Of a DNA stretch of 57,107 nt, positions 31,844 to 42,869 are shown piece after piece (positions within the stretch are counted from its first letter, which is position 1; each line of letters starts with the position of its first letter). The position numbers and the translations under genes are program-made. Under the pieces are notes generated by a model. The model was not told where the DNA came from. It was given only the letters and a program-made list of their open reading frames with translations, and did not search any database. Source of the DNA: Reticulitermes lucifugus (Eukaryota > Arthropoda > Insecta > Blattodea > Rhinotermitidae); the NCBI GenBank assembly GCA_026260175.1, contig JAKCWW010000765.1, forward strand, positions 1 through 57,107. The letters run 5' to 3'.

Positions 31844-31957
31844 TTGTTGGTAATAGCAAGCAAGACCAACTTGCTGAAGTCTTGTTGGTAATACCAAGCG
31901 AGACCAACTTGCTGAAGTCTTGTTGGTAATACCAAGCAAGACCAACTTGCTGAAGTA
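31844..31957. repeat. 38-bp tandem repeat, three units
   Basis: Units start at 31844, 31882 and 31920 with TTGTTGGTAATA. Each contains AAGACCAACTTGCTGAAGT. Units differ at one or two bases. Confidence 0.9.
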
Positions 31958-31999
31958 TCCAGTGGGTGTTGTTTATGCGGGAGGACTATTGTATACGGT

Positions 32000-33980
32000 A
32001 GCGCAAACTCCACCATTCTTTGTCATGAAGAGAGTGTTCAAGCTCGATAAATTCTCCCCACTGTTGTAGTAGTGAGTCGATGGTTGCTAGGTAACCACGG
32101 GAGCGTGGCTTACACCGTGATGGTGTTGTATATTTGTTCCAGCTTAAAGCAACAACTGCCATCATTATAGCAACAGAAGTCTTGTTCAGTTTTGTGTACT
32201 TCCGATGTTACATTAAAGACTCTAAACCTATGAAAACAAACGGCAATAAAAGGCAGGCTATTGCCGTGTAATATAGGGTTCTGGTTAGGGATGAGGGATT
32301 TGATGCTGTAAGTTCATTTTACAGAGAAGGCAATAAATTGACAATGATCTTTTGCAGCGGAAACCAAAGATCTTGCCCGATGGTGATTACCGTCCTGGTC
32401 ACAGTTTCTTGGCCAGACGTCGCCGTCGAATTGATGTCACACTCCTTCGTATTTGGAAAGCCCCGGCTTCAAATTTCTGTTCAGAGCACAGCTGTGACGA
32501 CGGGATTTTTGTTGCTGCCCCACGGAAACTCCAGGCAGCTGCCGGCATAATGCCTCAAATTAGGCCATTACCGCTTCATGTTACATTTCCAATTCATTAC
32601 TCACTGATCATTCTGCAGTTCGAATCTATATAATCTGAGATATTGAAGGAATAATTAAATAGACTGTAAATAAATACTCATGGAAGTAAAATTACTTGCC
32701 AAATGTGCAGAAAACTATTGCAAGTCTCATTCTGTATCGAAAAGAGTGTAGGAATTACGCAGTGTAAATTGTTTCCTGGAGTAGTGTATCATTCATTTCA
32801 CTTTTAATTCATTACGCGATTGGCTTTGGTTTTATGTGAATTTTACAGTTCGGCTGGTAGTCCAGGTCTCTGATATTTCGGTAATGTCAGAACGCGCAGC
32901 AGTTTTTATTATGGAACATTTGCTTTGATGATTATTTAAGGACTAGGGGTATTTGTTGAAATTCAGTGTAATTTCTTGTTTTAGTGTTCAGAAACGTCAC
33001 ACGAATGTACACGCACTCACACCACCACCACCTCACCACACTGGGCTTTGTAGGTTTAAAAATGCTGAAGTTCGTAGGCCTACGTGAGTTACCGAATGAT
33101 GCCCCGAGGTTATTTGACGATTAACGCCATCTCTTAGGAACTGAGTGTAATTGCAAGTGCAAACGGATACATTAAGCTGGCGTTTATATGCATTATGTGA
33201 TAGTATTTACACTTATCGAATTTCGCGTCTAGGTCGTTTGACTTACGTCATCTTTGAGACGAGACTACGTACTATGTGATTATAACATGAATGAAACTGA
33301 CTTACGTGTAAAGTAAATTAAGTAACATTGAAATAACGTACTTGTGTCATTAGGCGGAGTAAGGACCAATATTGGCTGGGAATGGCTTCTCCAATAAGAA
33401 TTTAGAAGAGTAAAGTGTGGCGTATTTATAATGTATTTCGGGAGCATTTTCTATCCCGTGTTGTGGCAAGTAGATCAAACCATTCCATTATGTGATACGA
33501 CTGTAAACCAAGACCTTCAGATATTTACGACAGAAGCAGCAGCTTTAGGAAGAGAACGTGCTCACGTTTCTGACGAGTCTAGTGTGTAGGAGTTTGACTG
33601 CACGTAGTTGATTTTAACCCAGCCCTTCCTGAGAACTTGTGGCTAATTTGGAATTAGGAAGTGTCAAAGGACATGAATGCGTGGAGTCGAATCTAATCTA
33701 GGCCTATTTTAGCGCAACACAACTTCACCTAACCTCACTTAATCCAACATTGCACGTCAAAGGTGCTGGGTGACCACAGCTTACACATCACTAACGCATT
33801 TTATGTATCAGCAACGCTATTGTGATCTGCCTTTGGTAAAACATCGTACCTGCCTTGCCAAGACTTTAATTCATGACAAAAATTAGATCTGAATTTATTA
33901 AACCGCCCATGCTGGGAATTTTAACTGGAAAGTTTTCTTACGTTTTACATTCCCTAGCAGTTTGTAGGTCTAAATACAGT
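32000..33980. other. Intron 1, no recognised feature
   Basis: Only short frames without similarity known to me. 32338-32633 has two overlapping frames with Arg-rich and hydrophobic stretches but no domain I can name. Confidence 0.4.
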
Positions 33981-33982
33981 TT

Positions 33983-34150
33983 CGGAGCCGGGATTAGTTA
34001 CTCAGTATAATGACTAGGCTATGGGCAAGAAGACTGGAGCATCGGAGTTTGATTTTCTGATGGTCAGAGATTTTCCCCCTCTCTAAAACGTCCATTATAG
34101 CTCTGGTGCCACCCATCCTTCTGTCTAGTGCAGTACCTTTTTCAAACGCT
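33983..34150 (+). mobile_element. SINE-A copy, 5' part
   Basis: The head is GAGCCGGGATTAGTTACTCA. The B box is weak (CGGAGTTTGATTTTCTG). The body is TAGCTCTGGTGCCACCCATC-CTTCTGTC, cut after that. Confidence 0.6.
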
Positions 34151-34387
34151 GGTAGTAAGCGGACAGTCGCCTGGTGGTACGCGAAGAAATTTAGGATCTT
34201 TTTTTCAATAATTAAAATTTAGAAACGCTAATCGCACTATTAAATTTGTTTTAAATGTGTTGAAATGTAGAGAAAACCATTTATAAAGTGTTTAACAGCA
34301 TACTGTTTCATTGTTCGAATATAAATACAGACTCTCCTCTGTCGTGTAATAGCGTTAAATTAGAAAAGAAGCAACTGCGAAATTAGA

Positions 34388-34482
34388 GGTTTCCACAGCG
34401 GTGTTGTTTCTTTGGTTGACACTTTGAAGACTTCAAACCTGCCAACTAGGGATACATCCCGGAAGACTAGTATCCTGAAAGT
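34388..34482. mobile_element. FB1 remnant
   Basis: GAGGTTTCCACAGCGGTG, then CTGCCAACTAGGGATACATC-CCGGAAGAC. It adjoins the minisatellite and may have seeded it. Confidence 0.45.
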
Positions 34483-34502
34483 AGGCATTAATATTTGTAG
34501 CA

Positions 34503-35035
34503 CCTATTGGTACGGGTACATGTTTTGTATTGTGACAGTGGTACGCGTACACGTTTTGTATTGTGACAGTGGTACGTGTACATGTTTTGTATTGTGACAG
34601 TGGTACGTGTACATGTTTTGTNTTGTGACAGTGGTACGTGTACATGTTTTGTGTTGTGACAGTGGTACGTGTACATGTTTTGTATTGCGATAGTGGTAAG
34701 TGTACATGTTTTGTATTGTGAGTGGTACGTTTACATGTTTTGTATTGTGACAGTGGTACTTGTACATGTTTTGTATTGCGATAGTGGTAAGTGTACATGT
34801 TTTGTATTGCGATAGTGGTAAGTGTACATGTTTTGTATTGTGAGTGGTACGTGTACATGTTTGTTATTGCGATAGTAGTACGTGTACATGTTTTGTGTTG
34901 TGACAGTTGTACGCGTACGTGTTTTTTTATTGTGACAGTGGTACGTGTACATGTTTTGTATTGTGACAATGGTACGTGTACGTGTTTTGTATTGTGACAG
35001 TGGTACGCCTACGTGTTTTTATTGTGATAGTGCTG
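34503..35035. repeat. 31-bp minisatellite, about 17 units
   Basis: The unit is TGGTACGTGTACATGTTTTG-TATTGTGACAG with variants: GCGATAG for GTGACAG, a 29-bp form lacking CA, and T-rich forms. The pair 'GCGATAG unit + 29-bp unit' occurs at least twice (near 34690 and 34810), suggesting a higher-order duplication. One base is undetermined at 34622. Open frames on the reverse strand through this tract are repeat by-products. Confidence 0.95.
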
Positions 35036-35186
35036 GGATATATTGAAATGATAAACTGAAGGCGAAATCGGATGAAGTCTTATATCCACTAGAACTACTT
35101 GGTGGTTGCTTTAAATGTTACGACGAAATAATGTGGGAAGGTGATATAACAGTTTGTTTGATGTAGGAAAACTTGTAGTTACTGAC

Positions 35187-35696
35187 ATGACAATAAGAGT
35201 TTCTATTGTACGTTACGAAGCATCGTATGGAATGGAATTGAAGGAATTCATAACAAAACCCCCTAAAAGGAATATTTTATTTTTTTATAAACAAATAAAA
35301 GAATTTGCAGGACTAGATTGTAAAAAGAATTTTAAATTGGGTAGTACAAATTACTATAATTCTGCGGAGTTTGATATGCCATATTTTATATTTGTAGTAT
35401 TTCAGACTGACAGAGCAGGCACCCAGGGAAATGATTCAAGTCAATTTGATCATAGTAATCTTCGTAATATGTATCTGAAGACTGGAATAAATGAAATATT
35501 GCCTGAAGAACTGTGGAACTTCGACCCTTCTAGAATGTTGTTGAAAGCGTGTGATGCATTCACAGAATTTAAAAGGGTTACACGATCAAATTTAGAGATG
35601 TCAGTTCTTCCTGATATATTCATCACCGGCTGCACTATATATATATATAATTTGTTTAAAAGAAAAATATCGTTTCAAAACAAAAAATTGCAATGA
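35187..35696 (+). CDS. Isolated ORF, possible virus-derived capsid-like fragment
   Basis: The frame is open from 35145 to a TGA ending at 35696. The first ATG is 35187, giving 169 residues; the frame also extends upstream without ATG, so it may be a 5'-truncated piece. It is AT-rich and stands out as the longest non-repeat ORF in intron 1. The middle holds the segment PYFIFVVFQTDR followed by SQFDHSNLRN. From memory this pattern is typical of a large family of dispersed invertebrate proteins thought to derive from large DNA viruses or virus-like transposons with double-jelly-roll capsids. I cannot confirm this. The tail after about residue 150 is Lys-rich and probably not original. No viral neighbours (polymerase, protease, ATPase) are visible within 1 kb. 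It could be an inert relic. Confidence 0.4.
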   Translation: MTIRVSIVRYEASYGMELKEFITKPPKRNILFFYKQIKEFAGLDCKKNFKLGSTNYYNSAEFDMPYFIFVVFQTDRAGTQGNDSSQFDHSNLRNMYLKTGINEILPEELWNFDPSRMLLKACDAFTEFKRVTRSNLEMSVLPDIFITGCTIYIYNLFKRKISFQNKKLQ

Positions 35697-35699
35697 AAT

Positions 35700-37580
35700 T
35701 ATGTGCAGGGTTTAATGAAAAAATACCAAAAAAAACACGCTTTGTTATGTTATTATGTATGGCAAGTAGAATTTACCTTACAATGTACAACATGAAAAAA
35801 TTCAAGAGAACTTTTAATAGCTCCGTCATTTATAAAAACAGTGTGTAACTGCATGCGTAACCAATTGTGACCTTTCATAAGATTTGGGAATAAAGGTCTG
35901 GTTCATTGATAAAAACAATGTGTGGGTACATGCTGCAAAACACGTCCTTTTTCATCCTTTCAATCTACCCATCCAAGTACCACCGACTCTTTCACAACCT
36001 CTATCCTCGTTTATAGAGGAGGGTCGTGAAATACCATCACAGCCAACTGGTCTCCGTTTACAGGAAACACGGAGCTATTATTTCGGCATTGGTACATGTT
36101 AAGGTTATGATACATAGAAGAGGGAAGGATGTGCTGAGAAATATGACGGGTTCTCAGTTCATGAGAATTATGTTTGCACCTATAGCGACTCAGCTCAAAA
36201 CCATCCCACAGACTGCATTTCTCAGCTTAAAATCTTGGAACTCCTATATAAGCTACACATCACTGTATTGGATCACTCGTGAATTAGATCCGACTTCGCT
36301 TTTAATTATTTCTAATAAAGAATAAGGCAAAATATATACCATTAATTGCAATTTTTCAAATACTTTGATAAAATACAACAAATGTTAATCATTCAAACAT
36401 AATTTACAATTATTGCTTTTTTGCTAACAATCGTAGGTGGGGTTGTAACTGATAAAGCTCCACCTTACCCAGTGGCGCAATAGTGATATTTTTTATTTTT
36501 TCCAATTTTTTCGATTTTCCACAAGATTTTCCCTGTATTTTTCACAATTTCTTTTCAACATAAAAATCTGAGCTAGAACCTTCATATTCCTCTACTACTT
36601 ATGTGAAGTACTTTACGATACCTGGATGTGTTTACATACATTTCTACTGGAAAATACTGTTCATGGGTTTATTTTTCAGTGACACAAATAATCCCTTGTG
36701 ACGATTGCGCATGTAAGTTCTAAAAGTGCGCCTATTTGTGTTGCCATATATGTCGTGTGAGTGTGTCGGTATGTATCAAATCCAGAACCTTTAATTGGTT
36801 TTCATAAAATATTACATTGGAGAATTTTTTTAACATTTGGCCACACATTGCAATGTTAGGTAACATGTGACAAAGCTGTGTAACATTTTAATTGAAGCAC
36901 TACCTGCATTTGTTGCGCACATCTCATACGTAAGTCATGCATAAGGCGCTGAATATCAGATCGAAAAATGTTAGGAACGAATGTTGCAAAGAAACATGAA
37001 GCATGCATTTTATGTGCATTGCCCTTTTCCTAACTCCTTAGGAGTAACTAAACAATAGCAATTTTTGAAATCCTCAACGACCTCTTCAGAATTTGTAGAA
37101 AGTTAGTACATTTTCTCGTGTGTTTATTTTCGGATGAATATTTACTATTGCAGGCGTATTTGTGAGATATAAATTAATCCCGAAGAGGAAATGGTGCAGT
37201 ATTATGTATATTTTACATTTGGATTTACGTAGGTTCGTGTTTGTGCGTGTGGGCGCCTGTGGTGTTTTACGTGCTGACAACTCCGAACTTGCACGTTTTC
37301 GGTCTGCGTGTAAAGAATGGCCAGGAAGTATAATGGTAAAATGTAGCGATACTGTGTCATAAAATGAAAAGCAAACGCATTTGCAGACCCTTTTTAAAAT
37401 ATTAAATTGTTGAATGAGTGGTTTGGTACTCTGTGTTAATGCGCGTATTACAAAGGTAGTGATGGAAGTGAAGCTAATGTACATTGAGCTGTCAGGAAAT
37501 TTGCGAATGCCGTCTCCAGAGGTGTTTTAAATATTTAGACATTATGCCGAGTTGGTAAACTTGTTCCGTACTCAATGATG
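35700..37580. other. Intron 1, no recognised element
   Basis: 35880-36330 has two overlapping open frames without recognised motifs. 36740-36850 resembles 18340-18430 (GTATGTATCA, then TAAAATxTxATATTGGAGA), so a dispersed repeat of unknown kind is present in both. Confidence 0.4.
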
Positions 37581-37584
37581 CTTC

Positions 37585-37795
37585 ACTCTGTGAAGACGTT
37601 TGGTGGAGTGGAGGCATAATTCCATGCTTTCATCACCTCGGTATTAGATTGAGATGACTGTTCAGCCTAACGCCCCTGCCACTTTACTCGCATTGGATAT
37701 GAGGCTGGGTTGATTCATACATTGTTATGAGATCTCTGTTTGTCCCTGGAATCGTGGTAGTCGCTGACCGACTGCTATGCCACCTTGCTCGACTA
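37585..37795 (-). mobile_element. SINE-A copy, decayed
   Basis: Reverse-strand body: CCAGCCTCATATCCAATGCG, GGCTGAACAGTCATCTCAAT, then CTAATACCGAGGTGATGAAA. Confidence 0.6.
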
Positions 37796-37809
37796 AGGGC
37801 TATGCTTGA

Positions 37810-38100
37810 GTAACGGTAAAGGTCACCCCATGGCATGCATGACATGCCCATGCAGGCACAGAGGGTAGGCGGAGATATAGGTGCAGCCCATTTGCAACCC
37901 GCCACTACAAGGAGGTGGGTGGTCAGCATCACGCTTCGGCCCCTTTACCTCTGGGAAATACCCGGTACCCATTGTACAGGAGGCTGGGTGGGGCTCGGGG
38001 CCGTTCTGCACGTTACGGAAAATCTCGCCCCCACCGGGATTCAATCCCTGAATTGTCCAGCCCGTAGTCCGTTGCTATACCGACTATATTATCCCGGCCG
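37810..38100 (-). mobile_element. SINE-A, full-length copy
   Basis: The reverse-strand head CCGGGATAATATAGTCGGTA is followed by the B box GGGATTGAATCCC (38036-38048) and the whole body to GGTGACCTTTACCGTTA. It ends about 130 bp before PTPN9 exon 2. Confidence 0.75.
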
Positions 38101-38229
38101 CCGGTATGCTTCAGTACATACCGTAAATGTTTCAGTCATTGCCATTTTCTGTGCTTAGCCGAACATCTTATGGTGTAAATGTAAGTTTTAGGTCTGTTGA
38201 ATTAGAATTTACTAGAACATTTTCCACAG

Positions 38230-38463
38230 GCCACCAGGTACTTCATTGATGAGGTTAATCGGCTACGTCGCCGCCGCAGAGCCGGTCCCGTTTCCTGGGC
38301 TACAGCTGTCAAGTTCCTGGCTGCACGGAAATTCGACGTGAGTCGTGCTGTGGCATTATACGAGCAGCACGAAGCAACACGACACCGGGAAGGGCTTGTC
38401 CGTTTTGATCCTAGTCGAGAGCCGCTAAAGAGCGAGCTCGACACCGGCAAGTTTACTATCTTG
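38230..38463 (+). CDS. PTPN9: PTPN9/Ptpmeg2, exon 2 (CRAL-TRIO N-terminal region)
   Basis: Seventy-eight codons, phase 0 at both ends, between TTTTCCACAG and GTGAGT. The protein segment begins ATRYFIDEVNRL and continues VSWATAVKFLAARKFDVSRA, then EGLVRF and LKSELDTGKFTIL. These are the conserved positions of the CRAL-TRIO N-terminal helical unit in PTPN9: W-x-x-AVKFL-x-ARKFDV, then EG-V, then E-L-x-x-GKFTIL. The unit caps the Sec14-like lipid pocket. The exon is GC-rich against its AT-rich introns, with insect-like codon use. A run of five Arg follows N-R-L; I do not recall it in vertebrate PTPN9. The exon is clearly under coding constraint: no stop and good splice sites. Confidence 0.93.
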
Positions 38464-39439
38464 GTGAGTACAGTCGAGTGGTCTAATACAGTGCGCACAG
38501 CCTCACAATTGTAGCACATCCGTTAACTTCTGTTGAGTATTTTTGAAACCATACAACTTGAAGAAATGTACTAGATATGAAATATAGGTTTCATTTTATC
38601 TACGGGTTTTGACCGAAATATTTTTTACCCCGCTAAATACCTAGCGATTTACCATCGACTTGCGCATAAGAACACACGTAATTCTTCGTGTAAATTGCCG
38701 TTATTGCTGTGTGACATTAGCTAAAATTGAAATGATGTTTGATATTAGCCAAAATTGAAATGCATTGCCAAATCTGGGCAAAACTAACCATCAAAAATAG
38801 TTCAGCTTTTCTCTAGTTTCATGCGCACAGACGAATAGACGGACTCTCTTCTGTGACCTCACTATAATAATCCTTAATTAGATCGTGTTAAGTGCGTTGT
38901 GTACGGAAGGTTCGTATTTAAATGTGATCTTCAAGCGACTTTGATAAAAAGTCCGTTTATAGACTGAAAGTATAAATAAAGCAATTACGTGTCATAACAT
39001 ATCAGTTACGATTTGTCGAGTAATCTTGTGTTCGGTTAATATTGCATTCATGGCCACGCTCATGTACTATTTCACTTCGTGATATATATGTACGAGTATG
39101 TACACACAGAGCATCACACTAGTCTTGTCCCCAAGCGTAGGTACATACGAGCTCAATTATCTAGGTTAGTCTGCCGAATCTTCCATCTTGTTATCAGCGC
39201 TGGTAAGCGAGACGATTGCCCAGTCATGTGTTGTGTCTCATGCACAGGAAGTAGTCAATGTGTGTGAGAATATTTTTAGCTGAACCGCGAGTGTTCGTTT
39301 GGAGTACTTCTGCAAACCATGCCTCATAGAAGAAATGTCGCCTAAAGTTTTAGGTATGTCTCGCGTCAACAGTGCCGTGTAAAAGACCAGTATGCAGAAC
39401 AGAGAGAGAGAGAGATTTTCGAACGACGGTTTCAGTACT

Positions 39440-39870
39440 GTTTGATGTGCAATGATTGCGCGAAAAATCACAGGGCCCGTGCTTTTCGAAGAAACAAATT
39501 CTTACTTCTACCTTGCCCTAATTCTAGCACATTTCTTCAAAGAATTGGCGGAAGGAGAAAAAATAAGTGGTTACTTCATGAAGGACGGTGCCACCGCCCA
39601 CACAGCAAATTTCTGTGTGTCTGTCCTACAAAAGGTATGTGGTGAACGGTTGATGACTGTCGGATTGTGGTTTCAGAGATCTCCAGATCTGAATCCGTGC
39701 GATTGTTATTCGTGGAAGACACTGAGAGAGTTTATGTGAACAGGCCATATTCATTGCAAGAACTGAAAGATACTATTCGAAGTGAAACTGCCAGTATTTC
39801 AATATAAGAGCTCTATCGTATGTCGAGAAATATTTTCAGAAGGTGCGAGGCCCGCTTAGATGCTTGATGT
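39440..39870 (+). pseudogene. Tc1/mariner-superfamily (DDE) transposase relic
   Basis: The frame 39452-39739 reads ARKITGPVLFEET, then GYFMKDGATAHTA, then RSPDLNPCD. These are the conserved blocks around the second and third catalytic acidic residues of this transposase superfamily (DNATAHT-like and SPDLNPxD). The normal C-terminus continues, broken by stops, to about 39870 (REIF-x-RCEA-like residues). The N-terminal half is unrecognisable beyond a (GA)n run at 39402-39415. Confidence 0.75.
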
Positions 39871-40734
39871 CTGCATTTCCGAGACCCTTCGATGAAGTAA
39901 GGTAAGTTGAACTGCCGCGAACCGGCGAACCGGACTCTGAATTCGCGGCGCGTGCGGGCATTTTATGTGATGAAGCGCCAGCAACAGCTGCCTTGCTCAG
40001 GGACACGATTCATGGGATGTTTTGTATAATAAAAGCCCAAAAGTTAAAATTCTGCCCTTATCTTATCCCCATGTAGCAATTCAAGTCTCATAGTTACGGA
40101 CACTTACGCTAGGTGGCGCTGATTGCTGGAAAGACTGTCGGGAAGTGTTTGTGCGTCGGTCGGTATTGCATCCCCGACCGTTGCCACTAAAACGTTTTCT
40201 CGCTTTGTATTATTATTAAGTTTTCGTCCAAGAAGATTTCAGGTTCATGGCTTGCATATTTGGCGAAATTGTGATTTCGTATTATCCCTCAAGGGGCGTA
40301 ATGTGTAAGAGTGGAGATTTAAATTGTGATATTTGCCCTTTGCCGATCTGTCTAGTTGTACAGGATGGCTCATGGAAAAGTAGCTCGATGTTAGTGTCAG
40401 TGGCAATAAGACTTTTATTAGCAATAAAAGAGCAACGAATGCTGTATTACATTTGAAAAGTTATTTCGTTTTTGTTAGTCCCCGGGCGTTCCAGCTGCCC
40501 GTGGGGCTACCGTGATCACATGACTACGCTTGATGCTGCTAAAACGGGGAGGGGGGGGCTCATTCGTGGGCGGGACTACTTTTTCGTGCGCCACTCTGTA
40601 TAACATCAACGAAGGTTAAAAAAGATCCACGCTGGATTTGTTATTGAGTTGATTTCAGTTTATTTAAGTTCAGTTCTTTCCAATATACGATATCATACAA
40701 TAGGCGTAGACACGCTTAAACACCGTACGCTTGT

Positions 40735-40925
40735 AGTCGTGACTGACTTTGTGGACATTGCCCGTCATCCGAGACTAAAAACCCCACAACGTTTCGGAGG
40801 CTGGATCTGTCTGCGTCTTTATGAAACACTGAAAGTGAAAGGAAAGACATACTCTTTCGGGCCTGGCAAAAGGAGGTACGTTGTGGGGTTTCTTTTAGCC
40901 TGAAACAGTGGACACTGTCCAGAAT
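40735..40925. mobile_element. Small foldback, FB1-related centre
   Basis: AAACCCCACAACGTTTCGGA-GG (from 40779) is mirrored by GGAGGTACGTTGTGGGGTTT (to about 40892). The outer parts GTGGACATTGCCC and GTGGACACTGTCC are only weakly mirrored. The centre has the GTTTCGGAGG word of FB1. Confidence 0.55.
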
Positions 40926-41421
40926 TTTTGCCACGACTATGACCGTATACCATTGTCAGAATCATTCAAAGTTGAACCCTGTGTTAGATTGAGAAGTGTT
41001 TTTTAAATGCAGGAATGAGTTAATGAACTTTCGGATTTCATAAAAGCGTGGGAATTCGTCAGTGACTGAGGGACTCTTAGCGTGTGAAGAAGGACTTAGG
41101 AGCTGTTTAAGGGTTTTAAACTCTGCAATCGCATTATAACTTTAGTTACTTGAACTTCGGAATGCGTTGGCGTTCGTAAAATATTCAATTAAGTTTTGCA
41201 ATGCCCACTCTTTATGCAGCAGTGGAACTTTGGAGACCACAATAGAAATTCAAATTCTTTTTGCTAGCCTTTCTGGCGCCTAGAATTATGGAAAATTTAT
41301 GCACCCTTGATCTAGTAATTAATGATGTGTGGTCTGTGCTGCTGACGGCATTGTTAAATAAATAAATAAATAATCCGGTTTTCTGTGTGTGTATCGTTAA
41401 TGTGTGTGGCTATTGTTACAG

Positions 41422-41511
41422 CCAACCCGGGATGCAACTGGCGCTGCTGTAGCAGTGTTCACTGCACGCATGCATTATCCACAAATGTCATCCCATCAGA
41501 CAACGCTTCAG
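41422..41511 (+). CDS. PTPN9: PTPN9/Ptpmeg2, exon 3
   Basis: Thirty codons between TATTGTTACAG and GTAATA, phase 0. PTRDATGAAVAVFTARMHYP follows ...FTIL of exon 2. This matches the R-D-x-x-G-A-x-x-A-x-F-x-A-R-x-H-x-P stretch that opens the CRAL-TRIO lipid-binding fold of PTPN9. It ends HQTTLQ, leading into helix residues in exon 4. Confidence 0.93.
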
Positions 41512-41615
41512 GTAATATCTTATGTAATAATATAGAAACAGGACAGACAATGTATGTATAAACGTAACATCGAAGCGCATTCGCGCAACCATTGTTGCCG
41601 TGGAAAAGTGATAAA

Positions 41616-41834
41616 CAGGGCCGGCCTTAGGCCGATTGGACCGAGTTGACGCAATCCGACCCCGCGCTCATGGGGGATTCGCGCATTAGTAAGTTTTATA
41701 AATGATAAAGATGGACCTTTTAATTTTTCATCCTAACTTATGTTAATATAGCAAAACGTTAGTCCCTTTTTTGCTCTGCAGGGGCCCGCCACAAGCATCG
41801 CAATCGGGCCTCGTGTTTGCTAAGGCCGGCGCTG
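41616..41834. mobile_element. hAT-type MITE
   Basis: The ends CAGGGCCGGCCTTAGGC and GCTAAGGCCGGCGCTG are mutual inverted repeats. The flanks GTGATAAA and CCAATAAG match at only four of eight positions. It lies beside a dispersed repeat also found at 14082. Confidence 0.72.
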
Positions 41835-41934
41835 CCAATAAGTATTACATATTCCAAGTGTGAGTGTGTGTGTGTTATCCAGCATGCAATGCGCTTGCGC
41901 CATATTGTCATCTGCAGCCAGCCTGTCTGGCTGT

Positions 41935-42142
41935 ACCATATTTTTCCACATATCTCGTGGAAGAGAGAACGAGGGAGAAGACGTAAGCAGCTACTGGACG
42001 ACCTTAAGGAAAAGAGACGATACTGAAAATTGAAAGATCGCACTAGATTGCACCCTATGGAGAACTCGGTTTGGAAGAGGCTACGGACCTGTCGTAAGAC
42101 AGACTACAGAATTATTATTATGATTATTATTATTATTATTAC
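41935..42142 (+). pseudogene. LINE (RTE-like) C-terminal relic with (TTA)n tail
   Basis: The frame reads RGRRRKQLLDDLKEKRRYW, then shifted LWRTRFGRGYGPVVRQTTE, ending at a stop directly before (ATT)n at 42112-42142. The QLLDDLKE-x-R-x-YW and RQTTE tail is a recognisable non-LTR retrotransposon terminus. A second copy lies at 53800. Confidence 0.75.
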
Positions 42143-42869
42143 AGCGGTATGAATCAATTGAAGATAATATCTTATCTGTTGTTTACATTTATTATACTGA
42201 GGTTACAGAAAGCAATTCCATGCATGGTGGGGATAACGGTGCTCATTGCTGCTTCGTCCTTTCTATCAGCTGTTATATTCTTAAATTGATTCGTGCCGTT
42301 GTGATGGTGGTGGTGGTGGTGATGATGATATAGATAAGACACCGTCGATCACAACTGTTGTATTCCCGTTCACCTCCCTCTGACCTATAGCAAACAGCCA
42401 GAAGCAATTGTCAGTAACGATTATCTGTACCAACATTTGTGTGCACTGAATTGCCTGACAACTAGAGGGGAAGGGTAAAGTCTTGAGGGAGATAGTGATG
42501 GAGTCAATGAGCTATGCAAAACACAATAGTCGTACCTGTTTAGTTAAGAAACATGCTCGTAAAGTGTATGGGGGCGTTCGCTCTGGTACGTTGTGGACCG
42601 TATATTCTTGAAGGTTAGCAGGGATTCACTCAATAACACTAGTAACCACATTTAATGATTCATAGTGTTATAATAAACAGTTGAAATTAACATAAGACTT
42701 ACTGCTTTCATGTAACACTTAATGTTAAATCAACAGTTACATTTGTTGCCAATAGAACCACACCAGCTCTCCTTCTCGATCAGCTGACCTCGGGTAGCAA
42801 CCGTCCTCACACGATCCAAACATGCAATTACACAGTCAGTTTCCAAACAGGGGGAATGGAGGTATTGCT

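Larger units (their letters stand above)
4676..38229 (+). other. PTPN9 intron 1 (33,554 bp)
   Basis: It is bounded by GTGAGA at 4676 and TTTTCCACAG ending at 38229, phase 0. No further host exon is visible inside it. The content is mobile-element debris, foldbacks with ribozyme-like motifs, satellites and one isolated ORF, listed separately. The intron could be shared with nested genes I do not recognise. Confidence 0.7.
38464..41421 (+). other. PTPN9 intron 2 (2,958 bp)
   Basis: Bounded by GTGAGT and TATTGTTACAG, phase 0. It contains a DDE transposase relic (39440-39870) and a small foldback (40735-40925). 38620-38840 resembles other unassigned dispersed repeat pieces in the window. Confidence 0.85.

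Noticed and set aside
31844..31957. CRISPR-like array from regularly repeated units
   Set aside because: Units are contiguous without unique spacers, and the DNA is eukaryotic.
32352..32633. Arg-rich open frame DGDYRPGHSFLARRRRRIDV
   Set aside because: Considered as a transposon nucleic-acid-binding piece, but no family could be named and the overlapping frame is equally open.
34433..34969. A 178-codon reverse-strand open frame with repeating Thr/His/Val-rich peptide
   Set aside because: It lies wholly in the 31-bp minisatellite. The periodic peptide is a by-product of a stop-free repeat unit.
37086..37484. 132-codon reverse-strand frame
   Set aside because: No recognised motif, no splice context and AT-driven composition; length alone is not convincing.
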